In this document: positions 26,162-33,909 of the stretch, one piece after another
How positions within the stretch are numbered: the first letter of the stretch is position 1
Layout of the letters: each line of letters begins with the position of its first letter
Source of the DNA: Deltaproteobacteria bacterium
Lineage (GTDB): Bacteria; Desulfobacterota; Syntrophobacteria; BM002
DNA: 33,909 nucleotides
Assembly: GCA_019309045.1 (NCBI GenBank)
Contig: JAFDGZ010000058.1
Location: 1 to 33,909 of the forward strand
Direction: 5' to 3'
Made by a program: the position numbers and the translations under genes
The notes under the pieces: generated by a model
Told to the model about the DNA's origin: nothing
Seen by the model: the letters and a program-made list of their open reading frames with translations, nothing else
The model's database searches: none

Positions 26162-26991
26162 TCACCCCTTTCCAGACACTTCCTGACAAGTTGAGCCGTC
26201 TGTTTGCAATAGAGAAGCCCTACATGGTCGACTTCTTTGGTTTCTATGGATTCCACTCGCTCACCCACCACCTGGGCAGATTCATTGGGAAGTACCATAT
26301 TATCAAGTACTGTGTAGATTGAGTAGAGACTTCCGGCCGGCGGGGCCATGACCCCTTCACCATTCAAACTCTGGAGAAGCTCACTGTGCGGCAGCAACTC
26401 CCGTGCAGCTTCTCCTACGCCAAATACTGCTAGTTTTGAACCGTTATGAGGACTGCCGAGGGTAACCACATTTCTGACCTTGCTTTCGGAAAAATGGTCC
26501 CGCAGATAAGCGCGGATTACTATGCCCCCCATACTGTGGCCCACAAGGTCTACCTGATCACAATCTGCTGCCTCGAGTACTCTGTCGATTGTCTGAGCCA
26601 GGGTTTGGGCGTGAACATTGATAGAGCGAAATTTCCCTGGCAGATTCACTGCCTCCAGGTAAGACCACCCCCACTGCCTGAACCATCTCAGATACATGAA
26701 CCAGGCGGTACGATTGTGATAGAGGCCGTGGACAAATATGACAGGCAGTTGCTCCCCCTTTTGGCGTGAGCCTCCCCAGTAGCTGCTGCTCCAATTGGTA
26801 AACCAGCAAGCCACCGCCATCAGGTGGCTGTAAATATTCCAGGTGAACCCTTTGAGAAAAAGAGTAACGAGTGATCCTCGGCCCCGCAGCTTTTCAAGAT
26901 GGCTGCCATTGGCGGACTCGTAGTACATGACAAAGTAAGTCCAACTCAAAACAGCCACATAACAGAACAACAACAGCCACAACCAGCACAT
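26158..26991 (-). CDS. Membrane-anchored alpha/beta-hydrolase, lipase-like
   Basis: The 277-residue protein has an N-terminal hydrophobic anchor (about 3-23) and an alpha/beta-hydrolase domain. The oxyanion loop HGLYHNRTAW starts at residue 88, the nucleophile elbow GHSMGG is at 151-156 (Ser153), and TLGSPHNGS (177-185) is typical of triacylglycerol lipases and PGAP1-like esterases. Asp230 or a neighbour and His256 (in EVDHVG) are candidates for the rest of the triad. It probably hydrolyses ester-linked lipids at the membrane. The ATG at 26991 is preceded by GGTGAG. It is translationally coupled to the zinc-ribbon gene downstream. Confidence 0.85.
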   Translation of the reverse strand: MCWLWLLLFCYVAVLSWTYFVMYYESANGSHLEKLRGRGSLVTLFLKGFTWNIYSHLMAVACWFTNWSSSYWGGSRQKGEQLPVIFVHGLYHNRTAWFMYLRWFRQWGWSYLEAVNLPGKFRSINVHAQTLAQTIDRVLEAADCDQVDLVGHSMGGIVIRAYLRDHFSESKVRNVVTLGSPHNGSKLAVFGVGEAARELLPHSELLQSLNGEGVMAPPAGSLYSIYTVLDNMVLPNESAQVVGERVESIETKEVDHVGLLYCKQTAQLVRKCLERGE

Positions 26992-27343
26992 AAGCTCACC
27001 TCGATGTAAACGCCACTACTTTTTCATGGTATTCTCGGAGAAAATCCCAGAACAATCCTCGCCCTGTTGATCCAGTTTACAATATCAGATATTTTGTCAA
27101 TGGTCATATCCTTCAGCCTGAGCTCAGCTTCCTGGGCCAAGTAGACTGTGCCAGGCAGTACTGCTCCATGAAAGGTCCATATCTGCCTGCCAGCAAGAGA
27201 TCTGCCCAGAGGGCTGTCTCGGGGGCTCAGGCTGTTTGTTGCACAGCAAAGCTGAGGGCAGGCTCTGGAACTAGCCAGAATTACATCTTAATTCTGGTTC
27301 CACCTCAAGAAGTTTATCTTCTTTTCGGAAGCACCTCCTCGTC
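26992..27343. other. Divergent intergenic region between lipase and dihydrouridine synthase genes
   Basis: These 352 bp contain no supported gene. The start regions of two divergent genes lie at its ends, so at least two promoters are expected, but no convincing -35/-10 pair was found. The notable element is the hairpin at 27267-27301. Confidence 0.55.
27267..27301 (+). promoter_or_regulatory. Stem-loop in the leader of the dihydrouridine synthase gene
   Basis: CCAGAATT (27275-27282) and AATTCTGG (27290-27297) form a perfect 8-bp stem with a 7-nt loop. GGAA and TTCC extend it by four pairs across a CTAG bulge. It ends 42 bp before the ATG. There is no T-run, so an operator or leader structure is more likely than a terminator. 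Confidence 0.45.
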
Positions 27344-28357
27344 ATGGCAGAGAAACGGTTGAGCAATAGTACTTCTTGCACCATCAAAGGCTTGTCAGTC
27401 AACCCTCCACTGCTGTTGGCGCCAATGGCTGGCTTGACCCACACAGCCTTCCGTCAACTCGTGGCTGGCTTTGGCGGCTGTGGGCTGTTCTACACAGAAA
27501 TGTTGAGCGCTCGCGCCCTGCCCCACGAGTCGCCCTCCTCGTCACCATGGCTCAAGAGGAACCACCGTGAAAAGCCCATCATGTATCAACTCCTCGTCAC
27601 CCGTCCAGAGGAGATTGCCCCGGCCATCCACAAGGTGGAGATGAGCGGCGCCGATGGCATCGATCTCAACATGGGCTGTACTGCTGCGGCCATCATCAAG
27701 AGAGGCGGCGGTGTTGCCCTGATGAAGGACACCAGCAGAGCACAGAAAATTGTAGCTGCCGCTCGCCGCGCCACCAGTCTGCCGCTGACCGCAAAGATCC
27801 GCCTGGGCTATGCCAGCCAGGCAGCTCATCTGACCGAATTCGCCCGGATGTTGGAGGATACTGGCGTAGACGCTCTGGTGGTGCATGCTCGCTTCAAAGA
27901 GGACAGACTGAAACGGCCGGCGAGGTGGCAGCATATTGGCAATCTCCGGGCAACTCTGGGCATACCTATAATTGGCAACGGTGACATCGACTCTCCTGCC
28001 GCAGCCTTGCGCATGTTCCGGGAGACTGGCTGCCACGCCGTCATGATCGGCCGCGCAGTTGCCCGTCGACCCTGGCTGCTGCAGCGCATTGCCGCCGAGC
28101 TGTTCGATTTTCCCTGTGACAACCTGCAAATAGACCATGCGGCGGTATACAACCGCTTCATCTCTCTCCTGCAAGCCAGTCTGCCGCCCGAATATCAGTT
28201 TCCTCTTCTCAAACAGTTTACCTTCTATTTTGCCCGAAACTACAGCTTCGGCCACACCCTCTGGCGCCTGGTGCAGAAGGCCCCTTCCCTCGACGAAGCT
28301 CGCATAGTCGCCAACAAGTTTTTCAACACAGAAAAACCTCTACCGAATGTTTGCTGA
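27344..28357 (+). CDS. dus: tRNA-dihydrouridine synthase family protein
   Basis: The 337-residue FMN-dependent enzyme reduces uridine to dihydrouridine in tRNA. LLLAPMAGLTHTAFRQL (23-39) is the family's FMN-binding opening. The catalytic Cys112 sits in NMGCTAAAIIKRGGGVALMK; most relatives have Pro after this Cys, here Thr. IIGNGDIDS and MIGRAVARRPWLLQ are the phosphate-binding end of the barrel. The C-terminal helical part (about 255-337) is the tRNA-binding domain. Which Dus subfamily it belongs to is not clear. The start has no good Shine-Dalgarno, and a hairpin precedes it. It converges with the radical SAM gene across 75 bp that contain a 6-bp-stem hairpin (28387-28402) lacking a T-run. 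Confidence 0.92.
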   Translation: MAEKRLSNSTSCTIKGLSVNPPLLLAPMAGLTHTAFRQLVAGFGGCGLFYTEMLSARALPHESPSSSPWLKRNHREKPIMYQLLVTRPEEIAPAIHKVEMSGADGIDLNMGCTAAAIIKRGGGVALMKDTSRAQKIVAAARRATSLPLTAKIRLGYASQAAHLTEFARMLEDTGVDALVVHARFKEDRLKRPARWQHIGNLRATLGIPIIGNGDIDSPAAALRMFRETGCHAVMIGRAVARRPWLLQRIAAELFDFPCDNLQIDHAAVYNRFISLLQASLPPEYQFPLLKQFTFYFARNYSFGHTLWRLVQKAPSLDEARIVANKFFNTEKPLPNVC

Positions 28358-28432
28358 TTCAGGCGAGGCCCAACGGTATCGCCACCCGGCCACTGCTGGC
28401 CGCTCCTGTTCGATCACCGTAAATCCGGGTAT

Positions 28433-29629
28433 TCAGGTGGTCCAGCGATTCGACATGCCCTGGGCTCGAGTGTGCTGCGGCAGCTGCCAGATGCCAGGAA
28501 TGGCCTGGCCACACTGGCGGCACTTCCCTCCACTCAAGCCAACTATCTCAACCCTGTAGCCAGTGCGACTTATCAATCTGTTATTGCAGCGCGGGCAGTT
28601 GGTGTTCTCAGCAGGATGTCCCGGTACGTTGCCAATGTAGACATAATGCAGGCCCGCCTGCCTGGCGATCTTCACTGCTCGCTCCAGGGTGGATATCGGA
28701 GTCGGTGGCAGACTCTTCAATTTGTACATGGGATAGAATCGGCTGAAATGAAGCGGCACCTGGGTGCCGAGCTCTTTCTTGATCCACTGGCACATGGCGC
28801 CTACTTCTCTGGGATCATCGTTCTTGCCGGGAATCATCAGATTGACAATTTCCAGGTGCACTCCCTCATGCCGCAAATATTTGAGCGTTTCCAGCACAGG
28901 AGCCAGGGTTCCTTCAGTAATTTCCTGGTAATAGGACTCGGAGAAACCTTTGAGATCTATACAGGCAGCATCCAGGCGCCTGCAGAGCTCCGCAAGGGGC
29001 CGCTCGTTCACATAGCCGTTGGAGTGCATGACGTTGAGGATGCTCTTCTGCCTGACAGCTGCGCCTATGTCTTGCATGTACTCCATGAATATGGTGGGCT
29101 CAACGTAAGTGGAGGCAACAGAGCTGCATCGCATTCTTTCTGCCTGGCGGGCCACTTCTTCTGGAGGCAGGTGGTAGTTGTAAGTATCATCTGGCAAGGC
29201 CTGGGATATCTCCCAGTTCTGGCAAAATTTACAGTCAAAATTACAGCCGGCAGTGGCAAGCGAAAAAGATCGACTTCCGGGCAGCACGTGGAAGAAAGGC
29301 TTCTTTTCTATGGGGTCAACATGGACAGCGCAGGGATTGCCGTATACCAGGGAATAGTACTTGCCGTTGTTGTTTTCTCTAACACCGCAGTAGCCTCTGT
29401 CCCCATCATCAACTTCGCAGAAGCGGGGACAGAGCTCACAGCGAATCCTCTTCTCTGGCAGAGCAGTAAAATAGGGTGAAACTTTGCGGCCGACATATCC
29501 CTTTTCCAGATCTAGAAGGCCAGCTTCTGCGGTAGTCAGGGCCTGAGACAGAAGCTCCACACTGCTACACAGGAGAATGCCCCGGCCGCACTTCTTGAGA
29601 AATTCCCGTCTGTTCATGCTGCCCCACAT
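28433..29629 (-). CDS. AmmeMemoRadiSam system radical SAM protein (AmrS-like) with twin-arginine-like N-terminus
   Basis: The 398-residue protein has the radical SAM CxxxCxxC motif in GCNFDCKFCQNW (Cys129, 133, 136), an N-terminal Cys cluster (Cys64, 67, 71, 81) and a C-terminal four-Cys zinc-like cluster (NCPRC and KCRQC). This layout matches the radical SAM member of the AmmeMemoRadiSam trio, whose reaction is unknown. The N-terminus MNRREFLKKCGRG followed by a hydrophobic stretch looks like a Tat signal, which is unusual for a SAM enzyme. ATG 29629 has GGGAG 6 nt upstream; ATG 29617 would also keep the signal. It lies 68 bp after the Memo-AMMECR1 gene on the same strand. Confidence 0.92.
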   Translation of the reverse strand: MWGSMNRREFLKKCGRGILLCSSVELLSQALTTAEAGLLDLEKGYVGRKVSPYFTALPEKRIRCELCPRFCEVDDGDRGYCGVRENNNGKYYSLVYGNPCAVHVDPIEKKPFFHVLPGSRSFSLATAGCNFDCKFCQNWEISQALPDDTYNYHLPPEEVARQAERMRCSSVASTYVEPTIFMEYMQDIGAAVRQKSILNVMHSNGYVNERPLAELCRRLDAACIDLKGFSESYYQEITEGTLAPVLETLKYLRHEGVHLEIVNLMIPGKNDDPREVGAMCQWIKKELGTQVPLHFSRFYPMYKLKSLPPTPISTLERAVKIARQAGLHYVYIGNVPGHPAENTNCPRCNNRLISRTGYRVEIVGLSGGKCRQCGQAIPGIWQLPQHTRAQGMSNRWTT

Positions 29630-29697
29630 CAGTTGCTCCCCATGAGAGAATCTTGCTGTATTTTTGCTTTGCGCCCGGAATGAAGTCCGAGTGTGAC

Positions 29698-31196
29698 CTA
29701 GAACACATCTGCTGCAAAGATGTAAATCTCAGTTTTGTTGTCCTTCCAGGCCTCCTTCTCTAAATAAGCTTTCTGGCAGGTGTGCTCGAGAAACGTCTTC
29801 CGGTCCCAGCCCCACTCTGTAGCCACCTGCGGCAGCAGCAGACCTGAGTAGCCGTCCCGGCGTATACTTCCACATTGTGGATGCGCTTCAATGGAGTCAA
29901 CACAGAGATCTCTATCTCCAGCTCGGGCAGTTCTTCTCTGGTCACTGCTGGAAACCTGGGGTCCTGAAAAGCGGCAGCAATCGCCATTTCAGAAACAGTC
30001 TCAATGAGAGGCTGCTGCCCCCTGATATGGCCAATGCATCCTCTCAATTTGCCATGCTTGTGGAGAGTGACAAAAGCACCCATATGTTCATTCAGCTTGG
30101 GGGAATCGACCCGCAAGTTGGGCATGGCCTTGTTCAAACAGTGGGCCTCGATGGATTCTCTGGCTATCTTGTGAAGCAAAGCCTTCTCTTCTGGGCTTAG
30201 ACCCAGATCAACACCCACCTTTTTATCACTTCTGCCCTGCTTCGAATCTTTTCCGGGGTTAGCCCAGAAAGCCGCAGCCATATACCCCACCACACTGCTG
30301 CGGTCACCAGTCACGTCACCAGAGTTGGCATAATGAAGCACCCTGCTCTTGTTGGCGCCCAGCTGGCGAGCCAGCAGCATGGCCGTGACCATGGGGCCGC
30401 CGCCGCATGCTTCACACTGGTGCTCGGCCAGGCTGTCGCTCAGACCTCTGGCATCGAAGCCGTTCACCTTCTCGAGCACCACACTGTCCAACTTCTTTGC
30501 CTGCTCATAAGGATGAAAGTGTGACAGATCCGAACTGGCCACCACCAGTATAGATTTTCCTGCAATACAGTCAGCCAGCGCCTCTGCAAGCCATTGGCAG
30601 GTGGCAAAGCTCTGATCACCCATAACCAGAGGAACCAGCTTGAAGTCGGCCAGCACAACCTGCAGGAAAGGAAGCTGAATCTCCAGCGAGTGCTCCTGAG
30701 CATGCGCCTCGGGTACGTATCTGATGCGCGGCTCCCGTCCTTCGAGAGCTCTGATAAGATCCTGATCCAGGGGCACAATACCCAGAGGCGTGCGATAGCC
30801 GCCGCGGTCGTATACGGAAACCCCTGGGAAATAGGCCCTGTGACTGGGGGCAATAATCACCACAGTGGCAAATTTTCGTTCTGCAAGCAGCTTGTAGCCG
30901 TAGGCTGCCACCTGACCCGAATAGCGATAACCCGCATGGGGGGAAATCAGGGCAATGAGATTTCCCTCGATGTGCTGCTCGGGCACGGCCTTCAGGTATC
31001 TGTCGATCTCCTGCCGCAGGCGGTCGGCTGTGCCTGGATACCACGTTCCTGCAATTACCGATTCACGGATTTGCTGTGCTTCCATAGTAGGTCCCTCCTT
31101 AGCGGCCGCACTCTCCGCGGGCACACATGTGAGAGAAAACAGAAGCATGACCGTCGAAAAGAGCACTACGGTGATGGCAGATGATTTATCCAACAT
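29698..31196 (-). pseudogene. Memo-AMMECR1 fusion (AmmeMemoRadiSam A+B) with frameshift near the C-terminus
   Basis: The intact frame (29760-31196, 478 residues) has a signal peptide (about 1-30), a Memo domain (46-313: SPHAGY with His87, EAHAQEHSLE, SSDLSHF) and an AMMECR1 domain (from about 330, LRGCIGH at 384-390). After residue 443 the frame continues as unrelated, Cys- and Arg-rich sequence. Near 29865 another frame restores the family C-terminus, IRRDGYSGLLLPQVATEWGW through EIYIFAADVF, and ends at TAG 29698-29700. The shift equals a loss of 1 nt modulo 3, and roughly ten family residues are also missing, so I read it as a small deletion rather than a single-base slip. The Memo part should still be made; the AMMECR1 domain may be damaged. 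It may instead be a sequencing or assembly error. Confidence 0.85.
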
Positions 31197-31335
31197 GGTC
31201 TCAGCGCTGCCTTCTGGATGTCTTACCTATGAGAGGTCGAGGAGCACAGAGTACGCATTCCACACTGGCGCTGGAACATGAAATCATTCTAATGAATCCC
31301 CTCGAGAGCTGTCAACAACAGGATTTCGAATGCCC

Positions 31336-31364
31336 TTCAAAATAGCTGCCACCTCCGCTATACT
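31336..31364 (+). promoter_or_regulatory. Candidate sigma70 promoter for the TrmJ-like gene
   Basis: TTCAAA (31336-31341, 4 of 6) and TATACT (31359-31364, 5 of 6) are 17 bp apart and lie about 32 bp upstream of the ATG at 31397. The position is right for a short leader. Confidence 0.5.
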
Positions 31365-31396
31365 TTACCTTGCAACGAGCTCTTGACGGGAACATC

Positions 31397-32155
31397 ATGA
31401 AATCCACCACAACCTATCTCGACAACATTGCCATTGTACTTCATCGCCCGCGGTTTCCTGAAAACATTGGCGCAGCAGCCAGGGCAGCCTGCAACATGGG
31501 GCTGTGGCGCTTGATTCTGGTGGATCCCGTAAACTGCGATCTCACCCGGATTCTCCGGATGGCAACGCACGCTGCTGCTGAGGTGGTGGAGAAAATGGAT
31601 GTATACCCAGACCTGGCCGCAGCGCTCAGCTCTTTCAGTTACGTGGTGGGAACTACGGCACGGGTGGGCGGCCAGCGAAGAGAGCTCAGAACGCCCCGCA
31701 AGATGGCTGCCGAACTGGTTCCCATTTGCAGACACAATGAAGTAGCCATCGTCTTTGGTCCTGAGGATCGCGGCCTCACCAACGCCGACCTGCGGTTCTG
31801 TCACGCCCTGGTAACAATTCCCACCAGCGGCTTCTCTTCTTTGAATCTGGCGCAAGCAGTCATGATCATCTCCTACGAACTGCTGCTGGCCGGCCGCACT
31901 GAAGTGAGTGAATTTGTGCCGCGGCTGGCCAATCGTCAGGAGCTGGACGCCATGTATGACCACCTCGAGGAAACCTTCATCAAGATCGGCTTCATCAATC
32001 CGGAGAACCCTGACCACTGGATGCAGAACATCCGGCGCTTCTTTTCCAGGGTGGGATTGCGCGCCAGGGACGTAAAGGTAATCCGCGGCATCTGCCGGCA
32101 GATCGATTGGTACACGCAAAGGCGCCTCGAGGCTATGGAAAGAAGGCAAAAGTAA
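31397..32155 (+). CDS. trmJ: TrmJ-like SPOUT RNA methyltransferase
   Basis: The protein of 252 residues from ATG 31397 (GGGA 7 nt upstream; a TTG at 31370 would add nine residues) is a SPOUT methyltransferase. It carries VLHRPRFPENIGAAARA at the start, VFGPEDRGLTN in the middle and FSSLNLAQAVMI in the knot that binds S-adenosylmethionine. TrmJ family members methylate ribose O2' at position 32 of some tRNAs; the C-terminal helical extension of about 85 residues fits that subgroup. It is divergent from the Memo gene and converges with trpS. A REP-like element follows its stop. Confidence 0.9.
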   Translation: MKSTTTYLDNIAIVLHRPRFPENIGAAARAACNMGLWRLILVDPVNCDLTRILRMATHAAAEVVEKMDVYPDLAAALSSFSYVVGTTARVGGQRRELRTPRKMAAELVPICRHNEVAIVFGPEDRGLTNADLRFCHALVTIPTSGFSSLNLAQAVMIISYELLLAGRTEVSEFVPRLANRQELDAMYDHLEETFIKIGFINPENPDHWMQNIRRFFSRVGLRARDVKVIRGICRQIDWYTQRRLEAMERRQK

Positions 32156-32218
32156 AGTAGCTCGGGGACGGTGTTTACAAAGTGTACTTATCTATTTCTA
32201 CACAATATCTGCGAGACT

Positions 32219-32248
32219 GGCAACGCAGTCTGAAGTCTGCGCCTACCG
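32219..32248 (+). repeat. REP-like palindromic repeat, copy 2
   Basis: The core CGCAGTCT-GA-AGTCTGCG (32224-32241) is an 8-bp stem with one T-T mismatch. The GGCAA and CTACC flanks are shared with the copy at 15641-15670. It lies in the convergent gap between the TrmJ-like gene and trpS, a usual place for such elements. Confidence 0.7.
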
Positions 32249-32290
32249 ACTTGTTGCCAGGAGGTGCGCCAATAGCAGTTACCCCCAGAC

Positions 32291-33256
32291 TCAATAAACC
32301 AACCCCACACGCTGCCGGACAAGCTCCAGGGTGGGGATCGCTTTATTCCTTGCCTTTTCCGCGCCGCTCTTTAGAATCTGGCGGATCTCGTCCACGTTAG
32401 CGGTCAACCGCTCCCTTTCTGCGCGTGGAGCCCGGAAGTACTCCCAGATCCGTTCAAATAGCTCTTTCTTTACATCGCTGTACTTGAGTCCTCCCTGTCT
32501 GTAGCGCTGTGCCAGCTCTTGCTTTTCTTTGTCTTCGAGGAATAAGGAGTATATGGCAAAGAGATTGCATTTATCCGGATCTTTAGGGTCCGCCACGGGT
32601 GTGGAGTCAGTCACAATCCTGGCAATTTTCTTGCGCAGGGTCTCTTCGTTCGCAAAAATCTCGATAGTGTTGTTGTAGGATTTGCTCATTTTCCTGCCGT
32701 CGATCCCCAGGACCGTGGGGATGTCCGGATTGATCTCAGCCTCAGGGATAGTGAATGTTTCTCCATACAGTCCATTGAACTTCTCAGCGATATCGCGACA
32801 TATCTCCAGATGCTGCTGCTGATCCTTGCCCACCGGCACCCTTTCGGCCTGGTAGAGCAGAATGTCTGCGGCCATGAGAACCGGATAGGAGAGGAGCCCG
32901 TGATTGGGCGCCAGGCCCTGAGCAATTTTATCCTTGTAAGAGTGGCTTCTGAGCAAAAGCCCCACTGGAGTCACGTTGTTCAAAATCCAGGTGAGTTCCG
33001 TGACCTCCGGCACATCTGACTGCACCCAGAATATAGCCCTGTCTGGATCCAAACCCAGCGCCAGAAAATCAATGGCTGCCTCCACTGTTCCAGCGGCAAG
33101 AAGCGCCCCCTCCGTTACAGAAGTCATTGCATGATAGTTCACTATGAAGCAGTAGAGTTCATTCTCTTCCTGGTACTGGATCATAGGCTTCATCATGCCA
33201 AAATAGTTGCCAATGTGTAGATTGCCGGAGGGCTGAATACCGGAAAGCACTCTCAT
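32291..33256 (-). CDS. trpS: Tryptophanyl-tRNA synthetase
   Basis: The protein of 321 residues is a class I synthetase that charges tRNA(Trp). MRVLSGIQPSGNLHIGNYFG contains the HIGH-type signature, and GRKMSKSYNN the KMSKS loop. AILLY-type and VGKDQQQHLE segments between them are typical of TrpS. The open frame extends 16 codons upstream to 33304, but ATG 33256 has AAGGAG 9 nt upstream and gives the usual family N-terminus, so I choose it. It lies downstream of a strong terminator of the preceding gene and so should have its own promoter in 33257-33412. Confidence 0.95.
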   Translation of the reverse strand: MRVLSGIQPSGNLHIGNYFGMMKPMIQYQEENELYCFIVNYHAMTSVTEGALLAAGTVEAAIDFLALGLDPDRAIFWVQSDVPEVTELTWILNNVTPVGLLLRSHSYKDKIAQGLAPNHGLLSYPVLMAADILLYQAERVPVGKDQQQHLEICRDIAEKFNGLYGETFTIPEAEINPDIPTVLGIDGRKMSKSYNNTIEIFANEETLRKKIARIVTDSTPVADPKDPDKCNLFAIYSLFLEDKEKQELAQRYRQGGLKYSDVKKELFERIWEYFRAPRAERERLTANVDEIRQILKSGAEKARNKAIPTLELVRQRVGLVY

Positions 33257-33412
33257 AGTCTTACACTCCTTCTGCAAGTCTTCCACAATAGACATCTCGC
33301 TCAAATCAACCTTTTTACTCTATTCTACTCATTATGCAACCCCAAAATCGTTCAGAGTCAAACATGACGGTGACTAGCACGTAGTCCTGCCATAGCTGCC
33401 TATCTGCCGGCG

Positions 33413-33482
33413 CCAACAAAAACCAAGCCCGAATGTTTCAAGAATCATGCCCTGGTTTGATTCAGAAAACATTCGGGCTTGG
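33413..33482 (-). terminator. Strong intrinsic terminator (leftward)
   Basis: CCAAGCCCGAATGTTT (33423-33438) and its exact complement at 33467-33482 form a 16-bp stem. Inside it AATCA pairs with TGATT (33443-33447 and 33458-33462), across 4-by-4 internal mismatches. On the minus strand the stem is followed by TTTTTGTT. It should end transcripts of the small Cys-rich gene to its right. Confidence 0.85.
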
Positions 33483-33578
33483 GAGGTTCCTGATTGCAAG
33501 GAGAAGCAGAGAGGCTCACAGCCACCTCAATCGTGGCGGTGCTCCTGACCGCCTTCTCATCCCTGCACCAGCATTCTT

Positions 33579-33833
33579 CTATTCACCTGGCACAATGCGC
33601 AGCCTGGAACTGCCGTATCTCGGCCTCTTCTTGTACCTGCTGCAGGACATACACTTTTGCCCGCAATCTGCTCTCTCGGATGCAGTGAGCAGTCCAGGAA
33701 TAAGGTAGGCTCTCTCCATTTTGGCCTGATACGGACACTGTCTATTGAAAAAGAACGGACAGGAATCGAGACGATGAGCCAACATGGCATCTCCATCTTT
33801 GCTGGTGGTTATTTCAGTAATTTTACGGTTCAT
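33579..33833 (-). CDS. Small Cys-rich protein, function unknown
   Basis: The 84-residue protein has six Cys in CPFFFNRQC (25, 33) and DCGQKCMSCSRYKK (57, 61, 64 and one nearby), with an aromatic and basic middle part. Such short proteins with paired Cys are common in Desulfobacterota, but I do not recognise this one. Support for a real gene is indirect: it is on the leftward strand about 100 bp before a strong leftward terminator, and a GAGTGGG-type ribosome site lies before the ATG. Base composition gives no further clue. It could bind a metal; that is a guess. Confidence 0.5.
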   Translation of the reverse strand: MNRKITEITTSKDGDAMLAHRLDSCPFFFNRQCPYQAKMERAYLIPGLLTASERADCGQKCMSCSRYKKRPRYGSSRLRIVPGE

Positions 33834-33909
33834 TTAAACACCCACTCATCCTGTTGTTGTGGTTGTCGTTGCTTGCCTCCACAAGATCTGCGAACCGTTC
33901 ATCTCTTGA
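33823..33909 (-). CDS. Possible C-terminal end of an upstream gene (partial)
   Basis: A leftward frame is open from the right edge to TAA at 33823-33825, about 28 residues, reading DERFADLVEASNDNHNNR and ending in CLNEP. It would overlap the start of the small Cys-rich gene by 11 bp. Nothing identifies the protein. The short length makes chance quite possible. Confidence 0.25.
   Translation of the reverse strand, partial: SRDERFADLVEASNDNHNNRMSGCLNEP

Noticed and set aside
28387-28402. CGGCCA-CTGC-TGGCCG hairpin in the convergent gap as a terminator
   Set aside because: The stem is perfect but only 6 bp and there is no T-run on either side.
28472-29479. Rightward 335-codon open frame
   Set aside because: Antisense to the radical SAM gene, whose Cys motifs fix the real strand.
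31358-32149. Leftward 263-codon open frame
   Set aside because: Antisense to the TrmJ-like gene, which has all SPOUT motifs and a promoter.

Overview
The window looks like chromosome from a Gram-negative, anaerobe-like bacterium, most plausibly a member of the Desulfobacterota (former Deltaproteobacteria). The reasons are the LpxL-type acyltransferase, LolD/MacB-type ABC proteins, an AmmeMemoRadiSam module, several small CxxC proteins and a moderately GC-rich base composition. This assignment is inference; no rRNA gene or lineage-defining marker is present. No tRNA gene, CRISPR array, phage gene or intact transposase was seen.

Left part (1-10088, all on the minus strand, transcribed right to left): a short FtsX-type permease, a LolD/MacB-like ATPase, a giant 1628-residue permease fused to a degenerate M28-peptidase-like domain, a DUF6785/DUF6784-type polytopic membrane protein, and a second OPT-like membrane protein that runs off the left edge. 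Spacing (57-106 bp) and order suggest one export or envelope-transport locus.

Middle-left (10218-18602, minus strand): an envelope-glycan locus. It holds an LpxL/HtrB-like acyltransferase, two MurG-like glycosyltransferases, two GT4 glycosyltransferases, a histidine phosphatase and a polysaccharide-deacetylase-like protein. The last four genes are tightly packed or overlapping. An 813-bp non-coding stretch inside it carries a REP-like hairpin and a diverged inverted repeat that looks like gene debris.

Middle (18798-25808): a NamZ/DUF1343 muramidase (plus strand) converges on a natural MrfA-MrfB fusion (DUF1998 helicase plus DEDD exonuclease). Adenine deaminase follows, then a cupin protein divergent from a small Cys4 protein whose promoter carries a palindromic operator-like site.

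Right part (25973-33909): a zinc-ribbon protein coupled to a membrane-anchored lipase, a tRNA-dihydrouridine synthase, and an AmmeMemoRadiSam pair in which both proteins carry export-type N-termini. The Memo-AMMECR1 fusion has a frameshift near its end. A TrmJ-like RNA methyltransferase, TrpS, a strong leftward terminator and a small Cys-rich protein follow.

The points I would re-examine first are the asymmetric giant/mini permease system, the exported and frameshifted AmmeMemoRadiSam module, the MrfA-MrfB fusion, and the glycan locus.
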